Source of the DNA: Streptomyces sp. NBC_00236
GTDB taxonomy: Bacteria; Actinomycetota; Actinomycetes; Streptomycetales; Streptomycetaceae
Direction of reading: 5' to 3'
Assembly (NCBI RefSeq): GCF_036195045.1
Contig: NZ_CP108100.1
Location: 7,626,001-7,690,000, forward strand
DNA length: 64,000 nt
The position numbers were made by a program, and so were the translations under genes. Shown here one piece after another: positions 26,844-35,416 of the stretch. Below the pieces are notes generated by a model. The model ran no database searches. It had not been told where the DNA came from and saw only the letters and a program-made list of their open reading frames with translations. Position 1 is the first letter of the stretch. Each line of letters begins with the position of its first letter.

Positions 26844-28381
26844 GCAGCACCTTTCTCGGCATGCCCGCGACCCCGCCCCGCTCCCCGTACGGGACCGGCA
26901 ATCTGCGCGGCGACCGGAAGTTCCCCGCGGCCGCGCACGACGACCTGGGCAACGAACAGCTGCGCCGCAACCTCGGCAGGGCCACCCACACCATCCGCGC
27001 CAAACGCCTCCACGTCACCGGCGAGCTGCCCGACTGGGAGGAGCTGCGCGACGCGGGATCGGCCATCAAGACCGACACCATGAACCGGCTCCCCGAACTG
27101 CTGGAGGAGCTGGAGCGCAGGGTCACCGAACGCGGCGGCACCGTCCACTGGGCGCGGGACGGCGGCGAGGCCAACGAGATCGTCGCGCGGCTGATCAAGG
27201 AGACCGGCAGCAAGGAGGTCATCAAGGTCAAGTCGATGGCCACCCAGGAGATCGGCCTCAACGAACACCTCGAATCGATCGGCATCACCCCGTACGAGAC
27301 GGACCTCGCCGAGCTCATCGTGCAGCTCGCCCACGACAAGCCCTCGCACATCCTGGTGCCCGCCATCCACCGCAACCGCGACGAGATCCGGGAGATCTTC
27401 CTCAAGGAGATCCCGGGCGTGGACCCGTCCCTGGACAACGTCCCCGCGCACCTGGCCGCCGCGGCCCGCGCCTATCTGCGCGAGAAGTTCATGACGACGA
27501 AGGTCGCCGTGTCCGGAGCCAACTTCGGCATCGCCGAGACCGGCACCCTGTCCGTCGTCGAGTCGGAGGGCAACGGCCGCATGTGCCTGACGCTGCCCGA
27601 CACCCTGATCACGGTCATGGGCATCGAGAAGGTGCTCCCGCGCTACCAGGACCTGGAGGTCTTCCTCCAGCTGCTGCCGCGCTCCTCCACCGGCGAGCGG
27701 ATGAATCCGTACACCTCGATGTGGACCGGGGTCACCCCCGGCGACGGACCGCAGACCTTCCACCTGGTCCTGCTCGACAATGGCCGGACCGCTGCTCTCG
27801 CCGACAGGATCGGCCGCGAGGCACTCAACTGCATCCGCTGCTCGGCATGTCTCAACGTCTGCCCGGTGTACGAACGCGCGGGCGGCCACGCCTACGGATC
27901 GACGTACCCCGGACCTATCGGCGCCGTGCTCACCCCGCAGCTCGCCGGCATGCACGCGGCCAAGGACGATCCCAACAGCTCACTGCCCTTCGCCTCCAGC
28001 CTGTGCGGCGCCTGCTTCGACGCCTGCCCGGTGAAGATCGACATTCCTTCGTTGCTGGTCGAGCTGCGCCACCAGCACACCGAGCAGTCGGGCACCACGG
28101 CCGAGAAGCTCGCCATGAAGGCGGCGGCCGGAGTGATGAAGAACCCGAAGCTGTTCACGGCCGCGCAGAAGGCATCCGGGCTCGGCCGCGTCATCGCCGG
28201 ACGGGACGGGAGGATCTCGCATCTGCCCCCGCCCTTCAACGGCTGGAGCGACAGCCGCGACACGCCCGCCCCGCCCAAGGAGACCTTCCGCTCCTGGCTG
28301 GCATCGGCCGAGGGAGCCGCGACCATGCGGGCCGCCGCCGACACGTACACGCAGAACCAGCAGCAGGAGGAGGAGAAGTGA
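26840..28381 (+). CDS. lutB: LutB, ferredoxin-like lactate oxidation subunit
   Basis: 513 residues. The LUD domain is large (SMATQEIGLNEHLESIGITPYETDLAE; SGANFGIAETGTLSVVESEGNGR). It is followed by a double 4Fe-4S ferredoxin module, CIRCSACLNVCPVYERAGGH and LCGACFDACPVKIDIP, near residues 330-400. It is the core subunit of lactate oxidation to pyruvate, using FAD-free electron transfer to the quinone pool. It overlaps both neighbours by 4 bases and is followed directly by lutC. Confidence 0.93.
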   Translation: MSSTFLGMPATPPRSPYGTGNLRGDRKFPAAAHDDLGNEQLRRNLGRATHTIRAKRLHVTGELPDWEELRDAGSAIKTDTMNRLPELLEELERRVTERGGTVHWARDGGEANEIVARLIKETGSKEVIKVKSMATQEIGLNEHLESIGITPYETDLAELIVQLAHDKPSHILVPAIHRNRDEIREIFLKEIPGVDPSLDNVPAHLAAAARAYLREKFMTTKVAVSGANFGIAETGTLSVVESEGNGRMCLTLPDTLITVMGIEKVLPRYQDLEVFLQLLPRSSTGERMNPYTSMWTGVTPGDGPQTFHLVLLDNGRTAALADRIGREALNCIRCSACLNVCPVYERAGGHAYGSTYPGPIGAVLTPQLAGMHAAKDDPNSSLPFASSLCGACFDACPVKIDIPSLLVELRHQHTEQSGTTAEKLAMKAAAGVMKNPKLFTAAQKASGLGRVIAGRDGRISHLPPPFNGWSDSRDTPAPPKETFRSWLASAEGAATMRAAADTYTQNQQQEEEK

Positions 28382-29010
28382 CGACCGCTCGCGAAACGGT
28401 GCTCGGCCGCGTCCGGGACGCCCTGGCCCTGGCACCCGCAGCCGACACCCCGATCCCGCGCGCCTACCGCACCGGGCGCTCCCTCCCCGACGAGGAACGC
28501 CTGGCGCTGTTCACCGACCGGCTCGTCGACTACAAGGCCCGGGTCCACCTCTGCACCGCCGACCGCACGGCCGAGGTCGTCGCCGAGGTGCTGCGGGAGC
28601 GCGGAGCCGGCCGGATCGGCGTACCCGAGGGCCTCGACCCGCAGTGGCTCAGCGCCTACGACGGTGAGATCCGGCAGGACTCCGCCGATATCCCCGCACC
28701 GCGGCTGGACTCGCTGGACGGGGTCGTCACGGCATCGGCCGTCAGCTGCGCCGAGACGGGCACGATCTTCCTGGACGGATCGCCCGACCAGGGGCGGCGG
28801 GCGTTGTCCCTGGTGCCCGACCTGCACGTCTGCGTCGTCGATCTGTCGACCGTGGAGGTGGGCGTACCCGAGGCGGTGGCCCGTCTGGTGCCGGAGCGGC
28901 CGACGACGCTGATCAGCGGTCCCTCGGCCACGTCCGACATCGAACTGGAACGGGTCGAGGGCGTGCACGGACCGCGCACCCTCGCGGTCGTGATCCGCAC
29001 CGACGTGTAA
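28378..29010 (+). CDS. lutC: LutC, LUD-domain lactate utilisation protein
   Basis: 210-residue LUD-domain protein starting at GTG inside the lutB stop. Typical stretches are AETGTIFLDGSPDQGRRALSLVPDLHVCVVDLSTVEVGVPEAVARL and TLISGPSATSDIELERVEGVHGPRTLAVVI near the C-terminus. Part of the L-lactate to pyruvate complex with LutA and LutB. Its frame ends the operon; a G/C hairpin follows. Confidence 0.92.
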   Translation: MTTARETVLGRVRDALALAPAADTPIPRAYRTGRSLPDEERLALFTDRLVDYKARVHLCTADRTAEVVAEVLRERGAGRIGVPEGLDPQWLSAYDGEIRQDSADIPAPRLDSLDGVVTASAVSCAETGTIFLDGSPDQGRRALSLVPDLHVCVVDLSTVEVGVPEAVARLVPERPTTLISGPSATSDIELERVEGVHGPRTLAVVIRTDV

Positions 29011-29016
29011 CGGGAA

Positions 29017-29058
29017 GCGGGGCGGGGGCGCCGCCGGAAGGCGCGCACCCCCGTCCGC
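29017..29058. terminator. G/C hairpin terminator after lutC
   Basis: Imperfect inverted repeat (GCGGGGCGGGGGCGC with GCGCACCCCCGTCCGC) between the convergent ends of lutC and the DUF2264 gene. Confidence 0.6.
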
Positions 29059-29065
29059 TACCGGC

Positions 29066-30967
29066 TCACCCGTGGGTGACCGTCACCGGGCCGAAGGCGA
29101 TCCGGGTCGTCGCCGAGTCCTCGGCCCAGCACACCTCGACGCTGTCCCCGTCGACGTTGACCCCGCTCACCACTCCGTCCAGTGCGTCCGCTCCCGGCTC
29201 CGCGCTCAGCGAGGCGAGCGCCACCAGGACCACCGTGCCCTCGGCGTCCGCGCCCAGCCGGGGCAGCACCGCCCACGGGGTGTACGCCGTGCCCTGCGGG
29301 GCGCGTACCTCGTCCCGCGACTCCCAGCCGTGCAGACCGTGCAGCGCGGAAGTGACCGGTGACTCGGGACCGGTCGCCCAGCCGGTCTGCTCCACCCGGG
29401 CCCCGTGCGGGGCGCCGAGCACCCGGTGCACCCGGAGCTCGTACCGGCCACGGACCACCGTCACGCTCTCCACCCGGAGACCCGGCACCATCGGCGCCCC
29501 ACCCGCGAAGACCGGCAGGTGCCAGGAGGCGGCCCAGCCCCAGCCGTCGCCGCCCCCGGCGCCCAGTGGGCGGATGGCGCGGCGGCCGCTGCGGGTTCCG
29601 GCGACGACCACGGAAAGGTGGTTGTCGGCCGTGTTCGCCCGCGCGGTGGGTCCGGTGACCGTCGAGTACGCCTGACGGTTGTACAGCGGGTCGTCGGCCA
29701 CGGACGATTCGCCCTCGTGCGGCCGGACATGGTCGCTGCCGTGGTTGTGCAGCCGGACGATCCCGTCCGCCCGCGTCGACTGGACGAGCAGCCCGGGGGC
29801 GGGCAGCGCGAGCACCCGGTCCGGCCCCTCGCTCGGTGCCGGCTCCTCGGCCGCCGTCCACAGCGGGTGGTCGGCGGGGGCCAGCAGGGAGACGAAGGCC
29901 TTGGACGCCCAGTAGGGGGAGGCCGGACCCGAGTAGGGCTGGAGGGTCGCGTCGTGCGGACCGTGCCAGCCCAGGCTCAGCAGGCCGTCGGTGCCCGTCG
30001 CGCCACGGTCCAGGAAGTAGCGCAGCGACCCGCTGATCACCCGGCGGGACGCGCCCGGTGTGAGCGGGGTGTCTCCGGTGAGCGCGCCCAGCCCGACCGC
30101 CGCACCGGCGGCGAACCGGTAGGTCAGCGAACGGCCGAAGTGGATCGGCGCCCCGTCCCCGCCGAACAGCAGGGCGAAGCTCTCCAGGTGCTCGCGCAGC
30201 CGCGCCCCGTAGTGCGCGGAGAGTTCGGCGTCACCGGAGAGGCGGGCGTCGAGCACGGGGTAGAGGTGCAGGGCCCAGCCGTTGTAGTGGTCGAAGGCGC
30301 GGCCGTCACCGTCCGCGTACCAGCCCTGACCGCGGTACCAGCTCTCCATGAGGTCCTGTGCCCGCTCGCGTGCCCGCGCGGTCTCCGCGTCCCCGCGGCC
30401 CACCGATTCGAGGAATCCGGCCACCGAGTAGGGGAACAGGTACCAGTTGTTCGGTGCGGGGATGTGGCGAAGCGCGCCGCGCAGCCACTCCTCCGCGCGG
30501 TCCTGCACGGCCGGGTCCAGCCGGTCCCAGAGCCACGGCCGGGTGAGCCGCAGCCCGATGGCGACCGAGGCGGACTCCACCATGGGCTGGCCGAAGACGG
30601 TGTGGTCCAGGATCAGCGGCCAGGACTCGGCGTCGTCCCGGCCCGGCGTACGGGTACCGGCCGCGAGCCCGTCCGCGTACCGGTCGAGCCAGCCGTGCGG
30701 GTCCTTGCCGTCCGCGCCGGCGACCCGGAACGCCGCGGCGAGGAACGTGCGCGCGTAGCCCTCCAGACCGTCGGACCGGACACCGGACGCGGACGGGCGT
30801 CCGGGCAGGTCGAGGAGCGCGCTGCCGGGGGTGGCCCACTGCCAGGCGGCCCGCAGCAGACCGTCGGCCGCCGCCTCCCAGTGCGCGCGGGTGTAGCCGG
30901 TGTACGGGCTCGCCGCCCGGTCGTCGGCGGGAAGCTCCAGCGGGGAGTTCGGGTGCGGACGGTTCAT
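29066..30967 (-). CDS. DUF2264-domain protein (polysaccharide-degrading-like)
   Basis: 633 residues. The N-terminal half is an (alpha/alpha)6-like helical domain with Trp/Tyr-rich motifs such as NWYLFPYSVAGFLESVGRGD, AFDHYNGWALHLYPVL and APIHFGRSLTYRFAAGAAVGLG. A beta-rich C-terminal domain follows. DUF2264 proteins sit in sugar-uptake loci, and several are thought to act on uronic-acid-containing or pectin-like oligosaccharides; enzymatic role is inference. The ATG at 30967 overlaps the stop of the 2-hydroxyacid dehydrogenase (ATGA). No signal peptide, so it probably acts on imported sugars. Confidence 0.85.
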   Translation of the reverse strand: MNRPHPNSPLELPADDRAASPYTGYTRAHWEAAADGLLRAAWQWATPGSALLDLPGRPSASGVRSDGLEGYARTFLAAAFRVAGADGKDPHGWLDRYADGLAAGTRTPGRDDAESWPLILDHTVFGQPMVESASVAIGLRLTRPWLWDRLDPAVQDRAEEWLRGALRHIPAPNNWYLFPYSVAGFLESVGRGDAETARARERAQDLMESWYRGQGWYADGDGRAFDHYNGWALHLYPVLDARLSGDAELSAHYGARLREHLESFALLFGGDGAPIHFGRSLTYRFAAGAAVGLGALTGDTPLTPGASRRVISGSLRYFLDRGATGTDGLLSLGWHGPHDATLQPYSGPASPYWASKAFVSLLAPADHPLWTAAEEPAPSEGPDRVLALPAPGLLVQSTRADGIVRLHNHGSDHVRPHEGESSVADDPLYNRQAYSTVTGPTARANTADNHLSVVVAGTRSGRRAIRPLGAGGGDGWGWAASWHLPVFAGGAPMVPGLRVESVTVVRGRYELRVHRVLGAPHGARVEQTGWATGPESPVTSALHGLHGWESRDEVRAPQGTAYTPWAVLPRLGADAEGTVVLVALASLSAEPGADALDGVVSGVNVDGDSVEVCWAEDSATTRIAFGPVTVTHG

Positions 30968-32004
30968 GCGAGGAAGGCCAGCCTTTCGCGTCGTACGGGA
31001 TGGGCGAATCCGTCGCCCGCGGCCCAGCGCTCCGCCTCGCCCACCGCCAGGTCGACGAGCCGTTGCCACTCATTGCCCTGCGAGCCCGCCAGATGAGGGG
31101 TGATCAGGGCGTTCTCGCACTCCCACAGCGGGTGGCCGGGCGGCAGCCGGTCGGGGTCGGTGACGTCGAGGACCGCCCGGATGCGACCGAGACGCAGGAC
31201 GTCGACGAGCGCGTCCTGGTCGACGACGGCGCCCCGCGCGGTGTTGAGGAGCACGCCGTCCGGGCGCATCGACATGAGCAGGTCCCGGCTGACGAGTCCG
31301 CGCGTCGCGGGCAGCAGCGGGGTGTGGACGCTCACCACATCGCTCCGCGCGAACAGTTCGCCGAGCCCGACGGGCCGGACGCCGAGCTCGGCCGCCTCCT
31401 CGTCGGAGACGTACGGATCGTGCAGCAGCACCCGCAGGTCGTAGGGGCGCAGGAGCTCGATGACCCGGCGGCCGATGAGCGAGGCGGACAGGATGCCCAC
31501 GGTCCGGCCGTAGTTGCCCAGGGCCGGCGAGGTGGTCAGCGAGTCCTCGCGGCCTCGCTCCGAGCGGTAGGCGTGCGCCCGCTCCAGGACTCGTTTGCCG
31601 GAGAGCAGGATCATCGCGACGGTGTACTCCGCGACCGGGAGCGCGTTGGCGGCCGCGGCCGACGACACCTCGATGCCGCGCTCCCAGCAGGCGTCCGTGA
31701 TGTGCCCGCGGACGCTGCCCGCGGTGTGCACCACCGCCCGCAGCCGGGGCGCGGAGGCGAGCGCCGCCGCGTCGAGGGGCGGACAGCCCCAGCCGGTGAC
31801 CAGGAGTTCCGTGTCCGCGAGCACGGCACGGGCCCGGTCGGTGGTGAAGTCGTCGAGTACGGGCGGTGGCGCGAGGTCGCACACCTGGGAGAGTGCGGCC
31901 ATCGACCGGGTGTTCAGCAGCGCGGCCGCGGTGCCCGGCTGCATGGCGACGGCGGCGCGCGGCCGTCGTCGTCCGGTGGGCGTGAGGGGGATGGTGCCGG
32001 TCAT
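30964..32004 (-). CDS. D-isomer-specific 2-hydroxyacid dehydrogenase
   Basis: 346 residues. The NAD-binding Rossmann motif GNYGRTVGILSASLIGRRVIELLRPYDLRVLLHDP differs slightly from GxGxxG (G-I-L-S-A-S-L-I-G). The catalytic Arg/Glu/His set is in ARGAVVDQDALVDVLRLGRIRAVLDVTDPDRLPPGHPLWE...ITPHLAGS. It probably reduces or oxidises a keto/hydroxy acid from sugar breakdown. The gene follows the second ABC permease by 36 bases and couples to the DUF2264 gene. An early hydrophobic stretch is part of the substrate domain, not a membrane anchor. Confidence 0.88.
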   Translation of the reverse strand: MTGTIPLTPTGRRRPRAAVAMQPGTAAALLNTRSMAALSQVCDLAPPPVLDDFTTDRARAVLADTELLVTGWGCPPLDAAALASAPRLRAVVHTAGSVRGHITDACWERGIEVSSAAAANALPVAEYTVAMILLSGKRVLERAHAYRSERGREDSLTTSPALGNYGRTVGILSASLIGRRVIELLRPYDLRVLLHDPYVSDEEAAELGVRPVGLGELFARSDVVSVHTPLLPATRGLVSRDLLMSMRPDGVLLNTARGAVVDQDALVDVLRLGRIRAVLDVTDPDRLPPGHPLWECENALITPHLAGSQGNEWQRLVDLAVGEAERWAAGDGFAHPVRRERLAFLA

Positions 32005-32040
32005 TCTTCTCCTGATTCCGGGACGGGGTGCGGGGTACGG

Positions 32041-32916
32041 CTACTTCACGGCGCCCGCGGTGAGCCCCGACTTCCAGAAGCGCTGGAGCAACGCGAAGGC
32101 GAGGATCAACGGCAGGACCGCGAGCAGCGAACCCATGATCACCACGGGGTAGTACTCGGGCGACACGGTGGCGGCGCTGTTCCACGTGTACAGGCCGAGG
32201 CTGACGGGATAGAGGTCCTGGTCGGAGAGCATGACCATGGGCAGGAAGAAGTTGTTCCAGATCGCGGTGAGCTGGAAGAGGAACACGGTGACGAGACCGG
32301 GGCCCAGCATCCGCATGGCGACCCGGAAGTACGTGGTCAGTTCGCCGGCCCCGTCGACCCGGGCTGCTTCCAGTACCTCGTTCGGTACGTAGCCCTGGCT
32401 GAAGATCCGGCCGAGGTACACACCGAACGGATTGAAGAGCACCGGTATGAAGACCGACCAGAACGTGTTCACCAGACCGGTGCCCGACGCCATCAGATAC
32501 AGCGGCAGCGCCAGCACGGTCTGCGGCACCATCACCGCGGCGAGCACGAGGCCGAACAGCTTCTCCTTGTGCGCGAAGCGGTACTTGTCGAAGGCGTACC
32601 CGCAGGCGATGCTGATCAGCGCCCCGAGTCCGGCGCCGAGGACCGCGTACAGCAGGCTGTTGCCGTACCACCGGGTGTACAGACCGCCGTCCGTCGCGAA
32701 CAGGTCCTTGAGGTTCTGCGCGAAGGAGAAGTGGTCGAGCGACAGCACATCGCTGCCGAACAGGGCGTCCCGGTCCTTCGACGCGGCGAGCACCAGCCAC
32801 AGCACCGGCAGCAGCGTGTACAGCACGGAGATGCCGACGACCAGGTTGACGACGGAGCGCCCGAGAAGCCGGGGCCGCAGGACGGCGGCGGTGCGGGTGG
32901 GAGCGGCCTGGCTCAT
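32041..32916 (-). CDS. Carbohydrate ABC transporter permease (MalG-like)
   Basis: 291 residues with six membrane helices. The EAA loop is NEVLEAARVDGAGELTTYFRVAMRMLGP, which docks to the ATPase. It pairs with the permease at 32913. ATG at 32916 overlaps that gene's stop by 4 bases (ATGA). No ATPase gene is seen in the operon, so it likely shares MsiK, as common in Streptomyces. Family: CUT1 sugar importers. Confidence 0.92.
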   Translation of the reverse strand: MSQAAPTRTAAVLRPRLLGRSVVNLVVGISVLYTLLPVLWLVLAASKDRDALFGSDVLSLDHFSFAQNLKDLFATDGGLYTRWYGNSLLYAVLGAGLGALISIACGYAFDKYRFAHKEKLFGLVLAAVMVPQTVLALPLYLMASGTGLVNTFWSVFIPVLFNPFGVYLGRIFSQGYVPNEVLEAARVDGAGELTTYFRVAMRMLGPGLVTVFLFQLTAIWNNFFLPMVMLSDQDLYPVSLGLYTWNSAATVSPEYYPVVIMGSLLAVLPLILAFALLQRFWKSGLTAGAVK

Positions 32917-33908
32917 CGGGCGTCCTCCTCGGCGGCGTTGGAGCGGTTGGTCCAGCGGGTCACGCCGTACGAGAGCGCGATCGTGCACACCAGCAGTACC
33001 ACCGAGGCGGCCGCCGCCAGACCGTAGTTGTTACGGGTGAACGCGGCGTCGTAGATGTACATGCTGGGCGAGAAGCGCGAGCTGATCATCGGGGTCGACT
33101 GGCTCAGCAGCATCGGCTCGGTGAAGAGCTGGAGCGCGAAGATCAGGGTGAACATCGCGACCATCACGACGGAGGAACGCACCAGGGGCGTCTTGATCTG
33201 GAGCGCGGTGCGGACGGGTCCGGCGCCGTCGACGACGGACGCCTCGATGACCTCGCGCGGCACCGCCTGCAGGGCGGCGTAGAAGACCACCATGTTGTAG
33301 CCCAGGTTGCTCCACAGAGCGATGTTCACGATCGAGGGCACCACCGTGTGCACCCCGAGGAAGTCGATCGTGATGTCGGCCTTGCCGAGCAGGTCGATCA
33401 CCGGGCTCAGCCCCGGTGTGTAGAGGTAGAGCCAGATGACGGCGGCGATGATGCCGGGCACGGCGTGCGGCAGGAAGAGTCCGAGCTGCGCCCAGGAGCG
33501 TAGCCGTACCACGCCGGAGTCCAGCAGCAGCGCCAGTGCCAGCGCGCCGACGACCATCAGCGGGATGTAGATCACGCAGTACAGGACGACGGTGCCCAGA
33601 CCGCTGAGGAACGTCGGGTCGGTCAGGACGGCGGTGTAGCTGCGCAGGCCGACGAAGACCGTGCGCTCCGGGCCGAAGCCGAGCCCCGGCTGGTCGTCGC
33701 TGAAGAAGCTGAGCCAGACGGCGGTGCCGACCGGGATCAGGAAGACCGTCACCAGAAGGATGAAGAAGGGGGTCATCAGGGCGCCGGCCGCGCCGAGTTC
33801 ACGGCGGCGGGCCGACTTTCGGGCGGTGCGCGGGGACGTGGTGGGTGCCGGCGCCGCCGCGGAGACGCTCACGGGGGCGGAAGCCGGCGTGGTGACCGGG
33901 CTGGTCAT
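32913..33908 (-). CDS. Carbohydrate ABC transporter permease (MalF-like)
   Basis: 331 residues. A Ser/Pro/Ala-rich cytoplasmic N-terminus of about 40 residues is followed by six membrane helices. The EAA loop is REVIEASVVDGAGPVRTALQIKTPLV. Start ATG 33908 has AGGTGA in front; the frame stays open for 131 codons upstream but runs into the solute-binding protein gene. It forms the membrane channel with the next gene. Confidence 0.92.
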   Translation of the reverse strand: MTSPVTTPASAPVSVSAAAPAPTTSPRTARKSARRRELGAAGALMTPFFILLVTVFLIPVGTAVWLSFFSDDQPGLGFGPERTVFVGLRSYTAVLTDPTFLSGLGTVVLYCVIYIPLMVVGALALALLLDSGVVRLRSWAQLGLFLPHAVPGIIAAVIWLYLYTPGLSPVIDLLGKADITIDFLGVHTVVPSIVNIALWSNLGYNMVVFYAALQAVPREVIEASVVDGAGPVRTALQIKTPLVRSSVVMVAMFTLIFALQLFTEPMLLSQSTPMISSRFSPSMYIYDAAFTRNNYGLAAAASVVLLVCTIALSYGVTRWTNRSNAAEEDAR

Positions 33909-33955
33909 CGGTGTCACCTGCCTCTCTGCTGCAGGGAAGGGGGGCGGATCACGGT

Positions 33956-35314
33956 TCAGCTGCTGTGCTCGGTGGTGGACAGGCCCAGCGCCTTGAGGTC
34001 GGGCATGGTGCCCCGCTGGGCCGCGCGCACGGATTCGAGCAACGAGCCCTGGCCGCCGCCCACCCGGGCGAAACCGTCCTGCATCACCTTCTGCGTGGCG
34101 GTCATCCGCGGCCCCCAGGTCCAGCCCTCCCGGATCTTGTCCGCCTCCTGCTCGAACAGGGTGTAGATGTCCTGGCCGTTGTAGTAGGCGCGGTCGAAAG
34201 CCTTGCGGCCGACGGCGACGAGACCGGGGGCGGCCGGGTACTGGCTGCTGGCGCCGCTGGAGAGCCGGGCCCTCAGCGCGTCGGGATGCGAGACCTGCCA
34301 CTCGATGAACTCAAGTGCTGCCTCGGGGTGTTCGCTGTCCTTCGTGACCGCGAAGGTCGAGCCGCCATGGGTGCCGACCGAGGCGTCCCCCGCGCTCCAC
34401 TGGGGGAGCGGTGCGACGGCCCACTGGCCCTTCTGGCCGGGGCGGGCCTTCATCTGCGCGCCGGCGTCCCAGGCGCCGCTGAGCCGGACCAGGATCTTGC
34501 CGGCGCTGAGCAGGGCGTCGTAACCCCTGCTGTCCACGGGGGTCATGGAGACCAGGTCCTGGTCGATCATCCGTTGCCAGTACGCCGCGACGCGCCGGCT
34601 CGGCTCGTCGGCCAGCGACACGTTCCAGGCGCCGCCGCGGGTGTCGAACCACTGGGCACCGGCCTGCCAGGCGAACGCGGCGAACTGGAACCCGCCGTCC
34701 GTGGCGAAGGCCGACAACCTGCGGTCGGGGGCCCTGCGGCGCACGGTGCGGGACGCCTTCTCGAACTCGTCCCAGGTACCCGGGACTTCGATCCCGTACT
34801 GCTCGAAGAGGTCGGTGCGGTAGTGCATCACCATCGGCTCCACGTCCAGCGGAAGGCTGAAGACGCGCTTGTCGAAGGTGGTCAGGTCCAGTGCCTGCGG
34901 CAGCAGTTTGGACCGCAGCGAGTCGCTCACCAGGTCCGTGAGGTCCCGGGCGACGCCGTCGATGGCGAACCCGGGGAGCTGGGGGTACTCGATCGTCGCG
35001 ATGTCCGGGCCGTTGCCGGCCCGGGAGGCGTTGCTGAGTTTCGCATAGCCGCCCTGAGGTCCCGACGGGATCTGCTGGAAGTCGACCTGGATCGTCTCGT
35101 GCGTCCGGTTGAACGCGTCCACGACTTCCTGGCTCCCGCGCAGGGCGGACCAGAAGGTGATGTGCGTCGTGTTCCGGCCCTTGTTGCTGACGGTGCTGGT
35201 CCTGCTCGTGCTGTCCGCCCCCGATGTGCCACCGCTGCAGGCGCTCAGCGCGCCCGCCAGCGGTAGTGCGGTCATCGTGGCGAGCACGGATCGACGGCTG
35301 TGTCGACCGGGCAT
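33956..35314 (-). CDS. Sugar ABC transporter solute-binding lipoprotein
   Basis: 452 residues. N-terminal lipoprotein signal (RRSVLATMTALPLAGALSAC) with the lipobox LSAC and modified Cys26, preceded by Arg-Arg, so a Tat-type export is possible. The mature part is a family 1 periplasmic-binding fold with ITFWSALRGSQEVVDAFNRTHETIQVDF, PDIATIEYPQLPGFA and VEPMVMHYRTDLFEQYG. It captures an unknown oligosaccharide. ATG 35314 follows GGGAGG. First gene of the five-gene operon that continues leftward to the DUF2264 gene. Confidence 0.9.
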   Translation of the reverse strand: MPGRHSRRSVLATMTALPLAGALSACSGGTSGADSTSRTSTVSNKGRNTTHITFWSALRGSQEVVDAFNRTHETIQVDFQQIPSGPQGGYAKLSNASRAGNGPDIATIEYPQLPGFAIDGVARDLTDLVSDSLRSKLLPQALDLTTFDKRVFSLPLDVEPMVMHYRTDLFEQYGIEVPGTWDEFEKASRTVRRRAPDRRLSAFATDGGFQFAAFAWQAGAQWFDTRGGAWNVSLADEPSRRVAAYWQRMIDQDLVSMTPVDSRGYDALLSAGKILVRLSGAWDAGAQMKARPGQKGQWAVAPLPQWSAGDASVGTHGGSTFAVTKDSEHPEAALEFIEWQVSHPDALRARLSSGASSQYPAAPGLVAVGRKAFDRAYYNGQDIYTLFEQEADKIREGWTWGPRMTATQKVMQDGFARVGGGQGSLLESVRAAQRGTMPDLKALGLSTTEHSS

Positions 35315-35350
35315 GGGCGCCTCCCGCGGCTCCTGAATGAAGACACGGGG

Positions 35351-35380
35351 AATACTGATCGGCTGATCGGTACCGGTCAA
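35351..35380 (-). promoter_or_regulatory. Promoter of the sugar ABC operon
   Basis: On the minus strand TTGACC (35375-35380) and AGTATT (35351-35356), 18 bases apart, 37 bases upstream of the solute-binding protein start. The CTGATCGG repeat (35355-35370) overlaps it and may be part of an operator. Confidence 0.45.
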
Positions 35381-35416
35381 TAGATCGATCAGAAGAAGAG
35401 TGAAGCGGTCAAACGA